The notes under the pieces were generated by a model. It saw nothing but the letters and a program-made list of their open reading frames with translations, did not search any database and was not told where the DNA came from. From positions 27,464,120-27,528,119 of the forward strand of contig CM025855.1 of assembly GCA_003952965.2 (NCBI GenBank): 64,000 nt of DNA, written 5' to 3'. The translations under genes and the position numbers were made by a program. The stretch comes from Morella rubra. Its lineage: Eukaryota; Streptophyta; Magnoliopsida; Fagales; Myricaceae. Within the stretch, counting starts at the first letter, position 1; each line of letters begins with the position of its first letter. Shown piece by piece: positions 1 through 11,800 of the stretch.

Positions 1-2351
1 GTCCTTCACCATCCTTAAGAATTTGCAGTGCAGAAATACTCCAATCTGTCTGGTATATGGTAAAACCCCCAAACCTTAAAGGATCATTTACGCTAATGGT
101 TTTCCTCATTACTTCCTTCCCATCAAGGTCAAACAGTGAAAGATCAGTGTGAAACTGTGACACCTACAAAATGAAAGAAAAGAAATCATCCTGAGGTGTC
201 ATCACTATAAAGTTACTGAAGGAACATGCTACATAAGGAAGCTTCAGGAGGGAGCTCCATCGGTATAAGACTTGTGAACAACCACTGACCAAATGCCACT
301 GGGTTGGAATTACAGGAAGTTGCCACCTAAATACACTTTTAAAAGAAAAATGTAGCAAATAATTACTTAAAAAGGACCTCCAAGAAGCCTGTGATCAAAT
401 GAAGATTTTGATGCCAATCTATACAAACTTTCAATAATATTGTTCTCCCTGCAATTGGGTTTGCACTGATGCAAAACAAAATCGAAATATACCTCTCCAC
501 TGTCATAATAGTCCATGTAGAATCTGTTGACATGAACCTCAGTATTGAAAGCTTCAGTGGGAGTAGAGAGAAACCCGCTTGGGCCTAATACATCTCCAAC
601 AACAAAATTCAGCCCCTGTGGAACTGTGACTGAACCTCTGAAGCTTCCAACTGCACTAAGAGTTCCACCAGCCATTATCAGCAGCATTGCTAAATGTACT
701 CCAATCGGGGCAAAGCGACCAGCAAGCCCCTTAAAAGCATATAAGGAGAACCCTTTCAAGAAAACCTACGGCAACCAAACATTGGATCGCATACGGAATC
801 TAGTCAATACAGGGCATTCCCGAAATTTGCCAGCTAGTCTGGTAAATGCAAGTCTACCCTAAATGGGATGCATGAACTCGTGCAAAAATACACCAGGCAG
901 AAATTTATGGAATACAACAACTTAATACCAACTGAAATAAAAACAAAACTAAGCAAGAGTAAGAAGACACAGAAAGCAAGTGTAAAATGGTATTGCCTCA
1001 TATCCAGATGCCATCAGAACAACACCTAAATCTTGAACTGATCCCCTGGGCAGAATGTCCGAATATTCCTGCTTGCGGATAGCCTCAGCGGAGCCTAGAA
1101 AATTCCATCTGCATGATTGAATTAAGTATTGAGATTGAAAAGTTTCTCCAATTCATTCCTGACCACAGAATATACGGATATGGCAAAAGAATTCAATTAA
1201 CCTTCTTGCGATCTTAACCATGGGGATCTGTGTGGTGTAAGTGCAGGCCATGAGTGATGCACCCAGGAGAACCAAGGTTCCAAGAAAAATGGGAGACGAG
1301 AACATGTGGTCAAACCCAAGGGTAAGAACCCATCTCCAAGTGAAGAATCCTAATACAGGGTTGTCTTCAGGGTATTTTTGATAATAGAAATCTGGAGCCT
1401 CACCTTGATCAATGAAAGTACCTGTAAAAGCATCGGGTGCAAACAAGACTTGATTTTCATTATAACGCATCAGGGCTTGACATTGGATAGTACTTGCATT
1501 GCCAGTAGAAGTATCAAGGTAAAGCAGTTTGACAAAAGGGCCATCTAATTTTGTAATAAAACTCATCTAGACTTCTTAATAATGAGGCAAAGAAGCGTAC
1601 TCTTTGCACTCTATTCACATTTTGTGCTCAAATGACGCTGAAACAATATATTGGTTATCTCCGGTGAGCCAAGTTTTTAGTCACAAAATCGCAAACGGTT
1701 ACGCAATCATCGATTTATAGAGACAAAAAACTAAGGGAATGGAATATTTCTCTCTGCTTTTGAACAAGGCCTAATAACTATATACCCCAACCGTACCACC
1801 TCCCAAAAATGGAAAAGTAGAATAAGAAGAATTCTAAACTGGAAGTTAGAGCTTGAAAAGAGTAAAGATCAACACGACGTACCGAGGGCCATTAGACCAG
1901 CAACAGCCGACATTTCTCCAATAGCCAAAGGCAAATTGGACAAAATCGCTAGAACCCTTCTGGGGAACCTCTTCACCAACCCCATGGCACGAACTCCACT
2001 TCCCGACTTCGCTGGAACCTTGCCATTCCCAGCGCCTCCACCGCCTTCCTCAGACAGTGGTGGCGCTTCCTCTGACAGAACAATCTTCTTGGACATGATT
2101 TCGTCCTTTTTCTTGACATCTTGAGCGGTCTTCAGCTTGCCAGTGATGGTGAATGGAAGAGTTCTTGAACTGTGGAGAGTCCGAGTTTTGGCTCTGTAGG
2201 GGATAAGTTGGGGTCTGAAGGTGGACTGGAAAAGATGGGATTTTAGGGGAAAGATGTTTGGGAGAGATGCGTTTGGGGTTTTAGCGGGACTTAAAGCCTC
2301 CATCGTGATGGAGATTATGGAATTGGGTGTCTCAGTTTCAGAGCTAAACAC
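1..2351 (-). CDS. CCS1: CCS1, plastid c-type cytochrome synthesis protein (ResB-like), 3' end outside the window
   Basis: Five exons can be assembled on the minus strand: 2351 (or 2303) to 1883, 1421-1202, 1108-997, 765-493 and 163 to the left edge. All are in phase and give about 412 codons; the family is about 550 residues, so the C-terminal quarter lies off the window. The product resembles chloroplast CCS1 of the System II (ResB/ResA-type) cytochrome c assembly pathway, which works with CcsA in the thylakoid membrane to deliver haem to apocytochromes f and c6. Visible signs are a Ser/Arg-rich transit-like N-terminus, the LSNLPLAIGE segment, the ResB-like KYPEDNPVLGFFTWRW block, the hydrophobic segment IFLGTLVLLGASLMACTYTT and the loop FRGSVTVPQGLNFVVGD. 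The start may be Met at 2351 or Met17 at 2303. The intron after 997 has a GC donor. Family recognition is firm; exact ends are inferred from splice consensus. Confidence 0.9.
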
Positions 2352-2753
2352 TGAGCCGTAACGACCATAGCCGTTAGTTTATCCAAAAAGCAGATATCTT
2401 TTAGTTTAGGTTTTTCCAATCATTTTTGCAAGCAGCAGATATTTTCGATGTTATTGGTGTGGTTCCCCTTGTACAATGTCACCACATATTGTGTAAAAGT
2501 TGGCGCCGTCACTCCGTTTCGACACTTGACGTGTGTTACATATTATAATATTTGTTTATAACTCAAATTCAAGACAGTTGAAATGCGTTGGTCTTTTAAA
2601 AAAAAATAAAAAATTCTTCTTGAAAAAATCTGCATTGCCCATGGCTGACGTGTCATACCCCACCAATCATCTTCCTCATCCTCCCCAAACCAACGACCAC
2701 AAACACCCTCTTCCGAGTTCGTTACGTTCCCCTCTAAAGAACCAAAAACCATC
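2352..2753. promoter_or_regulatory. Bidirectional promoter between CCS1 and mTERF
   Basis: Only 402 bases separate the two divergent start codons (CCS1 ATG at 2351, mTERF ATG at 2754). The interval must hold both 5' UTRs and both core promoters. It is AT-rich in the middle (about 2530-2620) and pyrimidine-rich just before the mTERF ATG, as in many plant leaders. No TATA box can be assigned with confidence. Both products are predicted to be organellar, so coordinated expression from a shared promoter is plausible but is an inference. Confidence 0.5.
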
Positions 2754-3596
2754 ATGCTTCAGACCCTCTCCCTTCCAACCCTCCCTTCCTCCTCCAACTT
2801 CAAATCCAACTCCAATCACAACCCCAACTCTCTTCCTCGCTCTGCAAACCCTAAACCTCTCTACCTCAAGTTCCGCACATCCCACCGCGAGAAGCTCCGG
2901 TACCTGAAAGCTCTCCGAATACTAGAAAATAACAGTAAGCCCCCTTCCCCCGACACCGTCGCACATGTTCTCGCCACCGTACATTTCCTCAAGTCCAAGG
3001 GCTTCACCGAATCGGATTTTCCGCGCCTCGCCTTCCTTTGCCCCCAACTCTTCTCCTCCACCTTCGAGCCCACCGACATCGCTCCAGTCTTCGACTTCTT
3101 GGCCACCGAGTTACCCGCCTCACCCGAACAATCCCGCGGCTTGATCCTCCGGTGCCCCCACATTCTGTTCTCCGACGTCGAGTTCTGTCTCCGCCCGACG
3201 CTCGATTATCTGAGGCAGTTGGGGATTGAGAATCTCAGCTCCCCGAGTAACCTGAAGGCGCATCTCTTGAACACGCGCGCGGAGAAGCTCCGCGAGAAGA
3301 TCGGTTTCCTGGAAAGCGTAGGATTCTCGCACGACGAGGCTGCTAGGGCTTGCGTTAGATTGCCGGCGATATTCGGTTACAGCCTGGACAACAATCTGTG
3401 GCCGAAGTTCAAGTATTTGGTGGAGGAGATGGAGAGGAGCGTGGAGGAACTGAAGCGGTTCCCCCAGTACTTCGGGTTTAGCTTGGAAAAGCGGATAGCG
3501 CCGAGGCATTTGCACCTGAAGGAGAGGAATGTCCGGCTCCCATTGAACAGAATGTTACTCTGGGGTGACGTGAAATTTTATGCCAAGTGGAAGTGA
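2754..3596 (+). CDS. mTERF: Single-exon mTERF family protein, plastid/mitochondrial transcription termination factor
   Basis: An uninterrupted reading frame of 280 codons. The first roughly 45 residues are rich in Ser, Asn and Pro and poor in acid, which looks like an organelle transit peptide. The rest shows the helical mTERF pattern: FLKSKGF...DFPRLAFLCPQLF, then ILRCPHILFSDVEFCLRPTLDYLRQLG, FLESVGFSHDEAARACVRLPAIFGYSLDNNL and KRFPQYFGFSLEKRI, with the repeated LxxxPxhh motifs that mark each repeat. These proteins bind organelle nucleic acid and affect transcription or RNA processing. The length and C-terminus (ending KFYAKWK) fit the short land-plant subgroup. Its position beside PLAA and LPAT matches the Arabidopsis neighbour At3g18870, so that is the likely orthologue. 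The start at 2754 is the first Met in frame, preceded by a short pyrimidine-rich leader. The specific organelle is not proven. Confidence 0.88.
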   Translation: MLQTLSLPTLPSSSNFKSNSNHNPNSLPRSANPKPLYLKFRTSHREKLRYLKALRILENNSKPPSPDTVAHVLATVHFLKSKGFTESDFPRLAFLCPQLFSSTFEPTDIAPVFDFLATELPASPEQSRGLILRCPHILFSDVEFCLRPTLDYLRQLGIENLSSPSNLKAHLLNTRAEKLREKIGFLESVGFSHDEAARACVRLPAIFGYSLDNNLWPKFKYLVEEMERSVEELKRFPQYFGFSLEKRIAPRHLHLKERNVRLPLNRMLLWGDVKFYAKWK

Positions 3597-4422
3597 AATA
3601 TGGAATCGATTTTCTTCCCTTTTGTTTGGTCCTTCTCTCCCGCTAAATGTTGGCATATATCTTACTAAAGATGAGGATTCGTCGGCAAATATATTTGCAC
3701 CAAAACAGGAGAAAAGGAAATATTCTTTACCGATCTTTGAATTCAGAAAAAACTGGATGGATTGGAGCACTTTATATGCTATCTCCGACCTCATGAAATT
3801 TTGGGACTTCTTCGTTCAATCGACCCATGTTACCTTCGTTGTAGTTATATTTCATTCGCTGCAATGATGTTCGTTCGCTAAAGAATTCTAAAACTGAATA
3901 TGTTTTTTAACATTATCTAAAAATAATTATATCACGCATAACAATAAAATTAACATCATCTAAACATTTTTAAAATATAAAAAATTCTTAAAATGCAAGC
4001 TAACCAAATATCTTTCGCTTTCGTCCCAATTATTTTTCTCATTTATTATTAACGCCATTCTTTATTCTGGATGAATTATGGTTTAACCACAATAGAGCTC
4101 TTGCCTCTTCAGGAAGGAACACTTTACTGCTTGGGTCTCTCGGTGTTTCAGTTTTACTGATTCTTGATCTCCCCTGTCCGAAATTAAAATGAATCGTATT
4201 TAACCGTCTCTCGTCGAAACCCCTTTTAACTCTCTCTTTACATTTTATATGGAGCGAATTCTGACTGAACCCATTATTGGGTGAAGCTATGACAGCAGTT
4301 AGAGTTGTGAAAAATTGCTCCATCTAAGCAGTGGTCTCATGTGATTTTTGAATCTAACTTGAAGCTTCTTTACTCAAACATATCCCAACCTCTTAAACAC
4401 CTTATTGGAAGATTGAAAACTT
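3597..4422. other. mTERF 3' flank and gene-free AT-rich spacer
   Basis: No coding region is credible here. The first part (to about 3865) is probably mTERF 3' UTR. From about 3865 to 4010 the sequence resembles the small AT-rich element at 28803-28980: both begin GATGTTCGTT and share a stretch near 'aacatcatctaaacatttttaaaatat', so this is a degraded relative. The remaining bases show nothing recognisable. The short minus-strand frame at 4039-4323 has no family resemblance and no gene-like context. Confidence 0.5.
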
Positions 4423-4797
4423 GGCCGGTTTGTTTGCAAAAATATTCTAGAATATAATAAAATTTACAAAATGAATATTCAAAATTTCAAAAGATCCTAC
4501 AAAAACACAATACTTTTTATACAATCTCTAATAACTTTTTCATACAAATTGCAATACATTTTAAAAAAAAAAATATAACAAATTTTTTCTCTATATTTTT
4601 TCACCTAACTCCAATACTTTTTTATTAAACAATTCATCAAATCATATCTCTCTACACCTTTTTACAAACTCCAACAAAAATTAAATATCTTTAAAACTTT
4701 TTACCAACTTTTACACAAAAATTTATAAAACTCTAATTTACATAATTCTATCGAACTTTTAAAAATCTTACAACCTTTTACAAACGGAACATCTCCC
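4423..4797. mobile_element. Tourist-like (PIF/Harbinger) MITE, single-copy flank
   Basis: This AT-rich 375 bp element is clearly related to the better defined copy at 10677-11068: the same left end (GTTTGCAAAAATATTCTAGAAT), the same internal runs such as 'cttttaccaacttttacac', and an end resembling an inverted copy of the start. A CTT trinucleotide flanks both sides (4420-4422 and 4798-4800), compatible with the 3 bp target duplications of PIF/Harbinger elements. The ends are less certain than in the 10677 copy. Confidence 0.6.
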
Positions 4798-5034
4798 CTT
4801 GTTCTCTCCATACGGGCAGCTTTCAAAGGGTCCATCGGCTTGGGCTATCCATTGGGTGCCTAGAAGACTCAACCAGCAAGCTCACAGCTTGGACAATAGA
4901 CTGCTCTCAGCTGTCGGGCTTTATATATTATCTTCTATTCCGCTTTACATTATGCTTTGTGATTCGAACTCTGATTTGCTTTAGTTTTTTAATCAATATG
5001 ATGAGGTTTTGCTGAGAAAAAAAAAAAAAAAAAA
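4798..5034 (+). mobile_element. Possible 5'-truncated LINE/RNase H-like remnant with poly(A) tail
   Basis: One frame (4799-4984) reads WAIHWVPRRLNQQAHSL, close to the C-terminal motif of plant retroelement RNase H domains (in which a WVPR..N..AH/AD..A motif is common). It is followed by a short T-rich 3' region and a run of 18 A at about 5018-5035. Together these look like the 3' end of a non-LTR retrotransposon. It is only about 240 bp, and no target duplication was recognised. Inference from one motif plus the A tail. Confidence 0.4.
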
Positions 5035-5826
5035 GCACACACGAAGAACATACGCTATGGATAGAAGAGAATGTGAAACTCCCTATTTGGGGGGGGGGGG
5101 GGGGGTGTTAAGAAAACACTTTAACATCTTTTGAAACTGTATTTTCATTCAAGGGTCAGCAACTATGGTACAACTGAGGCCCCCGTAACCAAGAAAAGAA
5201 ATTATAAATCCTTGCACCATTTGGTTCCTTTACGCCGTCGAAAATACCTCAAAAAAATGAAGCGTTCTGACAACCACATTCCAGGGCGTCCTCATCAATC
5301 AGAAAAATCCTTTTCCGCACGTCAATATTTCCATGTAGACATCAAGAAAACACAGGCCTGGTTTGTCACCATGATTTCTGCAGATTCTCAGGTCAACCAC
5401 CTTTTCCGATGTTCATCTCTTACTTAAGTGCCACTTCAAGCTGTTGAGCTAACCAAACCTGGGGAAAAGTAGAAAAATGGGAATCAGCAACATATTCTAA
5501 GCTCAGACAAAAAAGCATCAAATCCCCATTTCCTTGGGGTTGTCCTCAGAAATCCCTTTCTGCCATTGACAAATTGCTACCGAACCTCATTACATGACTA
5601 AGCATCACAACAATAAAAATAATTTGAAACGCTATATTTTTCTTTAGAGAGGAGATTAAATATAAGAAACTACATGGCGGAAGCTATCCAATAGAACAGT
5701 GTGCCCGTGGGTATGTATGTTACAGATGCAGCCCGGCCTGCATGCATTTCCTAGTCAACTCAAACGTCATACGCAATTCAAAAGAGTTGGCAAGAAGAGA
5801 TTATTAGTTACCCATGACTAAGAGTT
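5035..5826. other. PLAA 3' flank with a 17-base G run
   Basis: This contains a homopolymer of 17 G at 5089-5105 and no credible gene. The right part must include the PLAA 3' UTR and its polyadenylation region, read on the minus strand. The frame at 5131-5427 has no recognisable domain and lies antisense to the probable PLAA 3' UTR. Nothing else is recognised. Confidence 0.5.
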
Positions 5827-8800
5827 TCAACTCTGTTTGGTTATCAGTTCAATGTCAGCTCCAATTTCAGCAATTTTGGTTTCTTTAGAAGTCTTTGCTG
5901 CTTTGGCAATGCTCTCAACATCAAAGTCCAAGGCTATTCTTCTCACGAGACCCTCGAGCATCTGTATCACGGAGCGTGGCAGAAACATTAGTAAGTATAA
6001 CAAGTGGCCGGTTCGACTGATATACATTATACTAAAACATAAAGGTGATACCAAAAGATTGTTCCCATGCAATAAATCCAGGATTGCAGTTTTGACTAAG
6101 TTCTCTTGCTTGGCTTTTTCTTGCTAAATGCCAAATTTTCGCCCTCTTGATGCTAACATTATATTTCCAGCTTCATCACTCCACAACATCAGAAACAAAA
6201 ATATATTTGCCTTTTGGACACAAAAAAAATACTTTGCTCAAGTATTTTTATTTCATGTTTTTCCAAATAAGTGTCAAATTTATTCACACGGACCATTGGG
6301 CATCACTCTTCCAACTGATCAGTGTCAATAACTATATCTAACCTGTAAAAAACAAAGGAAAAAATGTCTTGGCCCACATCTTCGTAGGTGGTCCAAATCC
6401 TCATGTTCAGAAGTTCTCTTATTAAGGTACCTTTTTTCTGGAAAAAAATACAAGACTACATAGGACACAAAAAAAATCTCATGCACTCATGAAAGAAACT
6501 TTAGGTGAAGAATTGCAGATGATAGGCGTACTTCAATGCAGCTCAAGTTTAATTTTGCACACTTAGAATAAGTTAGTTGCGCCATCTTAAGTACGAGAAT
6601 GAGAACATTTTGTCTTCGGAGCAATCATTTCAAAAGTGTTAAATCTTTCTTTCTTTCTTTTTCCCAGAAAAGTTGTACTTACATGTCAAAACTGAAAGGA
6701 AAACTTGAAAAATCTAGCCGTTCTTCAACGAATTCAACCACAAGTCACATCCATAAACCCAATAGGGTACTCAATTAAAAAGCCATACCCAAAAAAAAAA
6801 AAAAAAAAAAAACCAATGAAGAAGAAGAAAAATAATACCAGGGATCCAATGGCAACTAAAGCACGGAATTTGGTATCAACTTCAAGAGTTTCCCCTTCCA
6901 CAATCTGCAAAGACATACTTTTAGTATCATGACTTACGATTTTTGAGGATTCTCATCTATGAAGAGCCCTGAAGATCATTTGGAAAGAATAAAAAAACCC
7001 ATATAGTCCATCTCAAAACGAGTGACAAGAAGAGCTTCTCAAGAGAACATCAAATCAGAGGACAAAAGTGAACATTTGCAAGATGGGTGGTATGTGATTT
7101 AGACATACCTCAAGAGCTGCTGAAAGAACTTGAGATTGACCTCCTTCATCCTTCCTTTCAATTAAAAGCACAGCATAACTGCAAAGGTCATCAAGAAAAA
7201 ACTAAGATGAATACCGAACTTGGCCACTTACCAGACCGTATAATAATCATTTGACGGCTATGGAATTGTTGGTAAACAAATATATGCCTCGAATTGACTT
7301 CTACCTTTCTCCTGGAATAACAATAGTATTACAATATGCAAGATAATCGGTTGCCTAGGCTATCGGGACAAATAGGTCAAAAAAGTATGTGATGCAGGTA
7401 TTAAAGGATCCACTTCACAAAGGTGTAGGCTTTTCCACTTGGTAGAGAAAATGATCTCTTCTGTGACAGTGGAACAACTGCAGATACAGTCCAGCAATTA
7501 CTTACTTGAGTATCAAAGTAGAATAAGACAACTGTAAATTCTTGTTTGGAGAAGAATAACAACTTGAAAATGCATCAAGAATCTGCAAAATCAGTTAAAA
7601 AGATATCTCACTATTTGATATAGAGAATAACTGAATAAGTAAACTGGATATGCCAAAACCTTTGCAAAGAGAGGTTTTTCTGGCTCTTTGTGACATGAAC
7701 TTCTCAAGAACAAGCTAAAATGAAATAAGATTTATACTGAGAGAATCCCGTTATTATGAGGCTAAAGTAGTCACAAATCAACAGCAATGGTAAGTGCCTT
7801 TAGAGTTATGTTTTCACATCCATCTGGACATACACAGAATATTACTTCAAATTTGGGAGTCAGTGAGAGTCAATCATGGAATTTTGCAACAGAAAAGTTG
7901 TGATCCCAAACACCATAAGAACGTTAAAGAGATATAGACATACCAATGTAAAAGCTAGTATTGCAACTAAAAGGTTTCAGAGTGTTTAAAAGCAAAAAAG
8001 TTTGAAGCTAGTTATACAACATTGAGTTTCCAACATAATCTTTGGAAGTGTTTACATAGTTTCATCGCCATTTGATGTACATGGCAAGAAGTAGCTGCCA
8101 GCAAGAATTACATTACCAGACATTAACATGATGCCTATTGGTAAACACATACAGACAGACACTAATGACCACTCACCCACCTGTGTACATGTGCACACGC
8201 ACAAAATCAAACAAATGTCAAAACAAAACTAAGACTTCTGCTTATCATGTATAGTAAAACTCAGAAAATAAGAGAGAACAGATACTAACCTCACTACAAT
8301 TTCTATGTAACCAGGTGTGGTAGCCTGGATTCTTGAATAGATTAGTTACTGCACGGATGCTTGTTAAAAGATTTGCTGGAATAGCTGGATTCATTGTGAC
8401 TTTCCTGATCATTTCCATGAGTACATCTGTGAAGAGCACACAATGTCAACGGCAAAGATCAAATTTGGTAACAGAAAGGAAGAAGCATGCTTGAAGGCCT
8501 CAAACAATCAGCTCATTTAAGATTCCCCGATGGTTATATACACATAACTCCCGTTAACAGGATATAAAAGCAATTAAACCATATTCGGAAATAGAACATC
8601 ATCAGTGCCATCTTTAACTCTGGTACCATTTTCAGCTTCAAAATGCTTGAGAAGTCCAGTCGAGCAATCTGGGTGCAGGACAGCGATTCTCAAAATATCA
8701 ATAACTGCAGATAGACAGTAAGAAGTCCATTAAGTGAGTGAAACATTTTCCTGGAATTGTAATGCTACACAATGATTATAGACAACAATGATAACATCAC

Positions 8801-11800
8801 AAAAACTGTCCAATATGATCCAAGAACAAGTGAAAATCAAACCAGTCAGAATTTAAAATAAACAGCCCATATTCTGTAATCTATATAACTAAATGTAGCT
8901 AAAGTTAGCATGTCATACTTTGTATCTGAGTATAGAACTCGGTAGAGCATGGAGCTCTGTAATACTACCAAAAAGTAAACTTGATTGCACTTCAATAAGA
9001 ATAAAAGCTTTGATTTAGTAACCCGCACACAGGGGAGGTGTACGTTAAGCAGCAGAAAAGAGGTAAGGCAGGGGTGCCCCGGGGGGGGGGGGGGGGGGGA
9101 AAAGAGATGGTGGTCTCACAGAGTATCAGAATCATTGAGGAAATTTTAAAGGAAGAACTAAGGACAACTTGTGAAATATCATATAGAAAGCTCCTAACCA
9201 ACTTTTAACTTAATGCTGTACCTCTTGATACTGATCACATTATAAAATGCTCTATAAGTGCAGAATCCATAGATCTTTGGTGTACCAACCTGGAAATATC
9301 ATAGCAAGCGGCCATGAATTTAGCAGCTTCAGCAACAAAGCAATATCAACATCTGCAAATTTGCTACAGTGATAATGTGATGTGTCCTTCAAAAGTTTGA
9401 CAATGGCACCCAGTCTGGAAAGCTCAAGCTCCGTCAAAGATAAATCCCTTTTTTCCTACAAAAGATCTCCATACATTCACATTACTCATGACTGTGCTAT
9501 GGGGTAGAATTAGAATGTACTACAAGAGAGCAAGTTGTTTGTTTTACTCCAAAGCAGAATCTAATTTGTGATGTCATCTTGAACCACTCAAAGAACATAC
9601 CGTGTCAGAAAGTAGAGCATTGTTAAACTCTGTAATCTTTTTGAGGATCCCATCAAACTGAGCCACATCAAAAACAAGCATTCCTTTCTGGAAACAAAAT
9701 GATTGAAGAAAGACAAGAAGTTAATGACCTGATGAATATAACCAGCAGCATATCTCCTTTCAATCGACCCAATTTATGAACTCAGCCAGCAATATACCAT
9801 ATATTCAAATGATGACTCCGAAATAGAAAGCAGACAAACAATACTAGTATCAGGAATAAAGACTAAGACCATAAAAAAAGTTCTGCCCCAAAAACCAGTG
9901 TTACACCCAACTACAAGGATACAGAGCCATATTAGACAGGTAGGGAAGCCAAGAGTCTCTTAAGGTGAAATTGGTCTGTGGAGTTCAATTATAGAAAGCT
10001 AGGTGATGTTCTATAAGTAATATCTTCTTGCAAAATAAACAAAATTTATCATATATGGCCTTTGTAATCACTCAAAATATCATTTTGCACAAGTCCCCTG
10101 AGCATGTAGATGCACTTCCAAACCTTGACTGATACATCCAAACCTAGTGACCCAAACTGTGAGAGCATACCTTAGGAATGTGCTTGAAAGTGGGTTTTGC
10201 TGAAACAGCAGCTAAATGAATAGGAATATGGAAGAATATTAGATCCCCATAGAGTCCCACATTGGAGGTTGAAGTTAAGGAAATAATATAGTATTGACAT
10301 AGGTGAACCAATAAGTAACAAGAATTTCTAATTTTTTAAATAAAAGAATACATACCAGATGAGTTGGAAGGTGCTCCAGGTACATAAGCATTAGCTGAAA
10401 TCATAAACCAAAAATATTAATCAAGAGAGAAGGAAGAGAGACCACATAAATCAGAAGAAACTTGCATGTCATAGAGCCATAACAATATCATACTTACAGC
10501 CAGTATAGGGATCACGAAATGATGAATCCAGGGTGAAGTTATTTTGTCCAGAATTTTGGAGTATGAACTCCACAATCTGTTGCCGATAGGAAAGAGGAAG
10601 ATTCTCCTTGAGAAGCCACTTATCAGCAGTAGCATAAGGATTATCTGTAAATATTTGATCTTACATCAATGTTTAAGGGCATGCTCGTTTGCAAAAATAT
10701 TCTAGAATACAATGTATTCAACAAAATTTGTAAAACAAACATCCAAAATCTCAAAAAATCCTACACAAACACCAATACCTTTTACACAAACTTCAACAAC
10801 TTTTCACACAAATTTCAATATCTTTTCAAAAAAATAAAAATTCTAACAAATCTTCTCTCCATACTTTTCCACCCAACTCCACTATTTTTTATTAAACAAT
10901 TACATTAAATAATCTCTCTCTACACCTTTTTACAAACTTCAATAAAAATTAAATATCTTTAAAACTTTTCAACAACCTTTACACAAAATCTATAAAACTC
11001 CAATCTACATAAATATTCACATCAAAGATCCTAAAAATCTTACAATTTTTTAGAAAACAAACACCCCCTAATTCCTTGACTCATTAGCTGCCATGTTGTT
11101 AGTTGAAAAATATTGTGAAGGATGAGCTTTCATTTTCTTTGATACAACAACAATACATGCACCCATATAATTAGAAGTGAAACATATCAGAGCAAAATAG
11201 GGAGAATAAAATAAATACAATAGTGTGACAAGGTAGGACGAACATGAAGAGCAATAAATACAGTAACTATAAGACCACAACTAAACACAGGTATGAGACA
11301 AGGAATACCTGATCGATTGTAGGGCAACTTACGAATAGGCTCGCCATCCCCGATGTCAACATCAAATACTGAGTAACAATATAACAAAAGGTTTAAAAAT
11401 TGTTCTCGACAAAGGGTCATGCATATCAGTAGTTGCCAAAGAACATAAGATGCTAACCGTAATCATATTCAATTCCATCAAGAACAGGATGCTTCATGCT
11501 GTCATCCGGTCCATCAACAACTTCACCAATCTAAAAGTACAATTTAGAGTAAATTACATACTCCACGGAAAAAAAAAAAAAAACAGATAAAGCGACAAGC
11601 AAAATGCAACAGAAACTAAGCATTTACAAGTATGTGGGGAACAAACTAAAACTCTGGCATCTATAAACTTCAGTAGTCAAAGCTCAAAAACAATCCACTT
11701 AAACTTACACATGCATAAAAGAAAAGGAAATTCAACTAGAATAACCAGACATAGGATAAAAACACTATTAGGATATCAGCATGAAAGTGCAGGTGACCAT

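Noticed and set aside
2533-2907. Plus-strand frame overlapping the mTERF start
   Set aside because: It is Pro/Ser-rich low-complexity translation of the leader and transit-peptide region in the wrong frame; the mTERF frame from 2754 has clear family motifs.
5131-5427. 98-codon plus-strand frame downstream of PLAA
   Set aside because: Probably antisense to the PLAA 3' region; no recognised domain.
6734-6916. Short frame with a long Phe run
   Set aside because: It is PLAA exon 21 read on into the last intron through a poly(A)/poly(T) run, not a separate gene.
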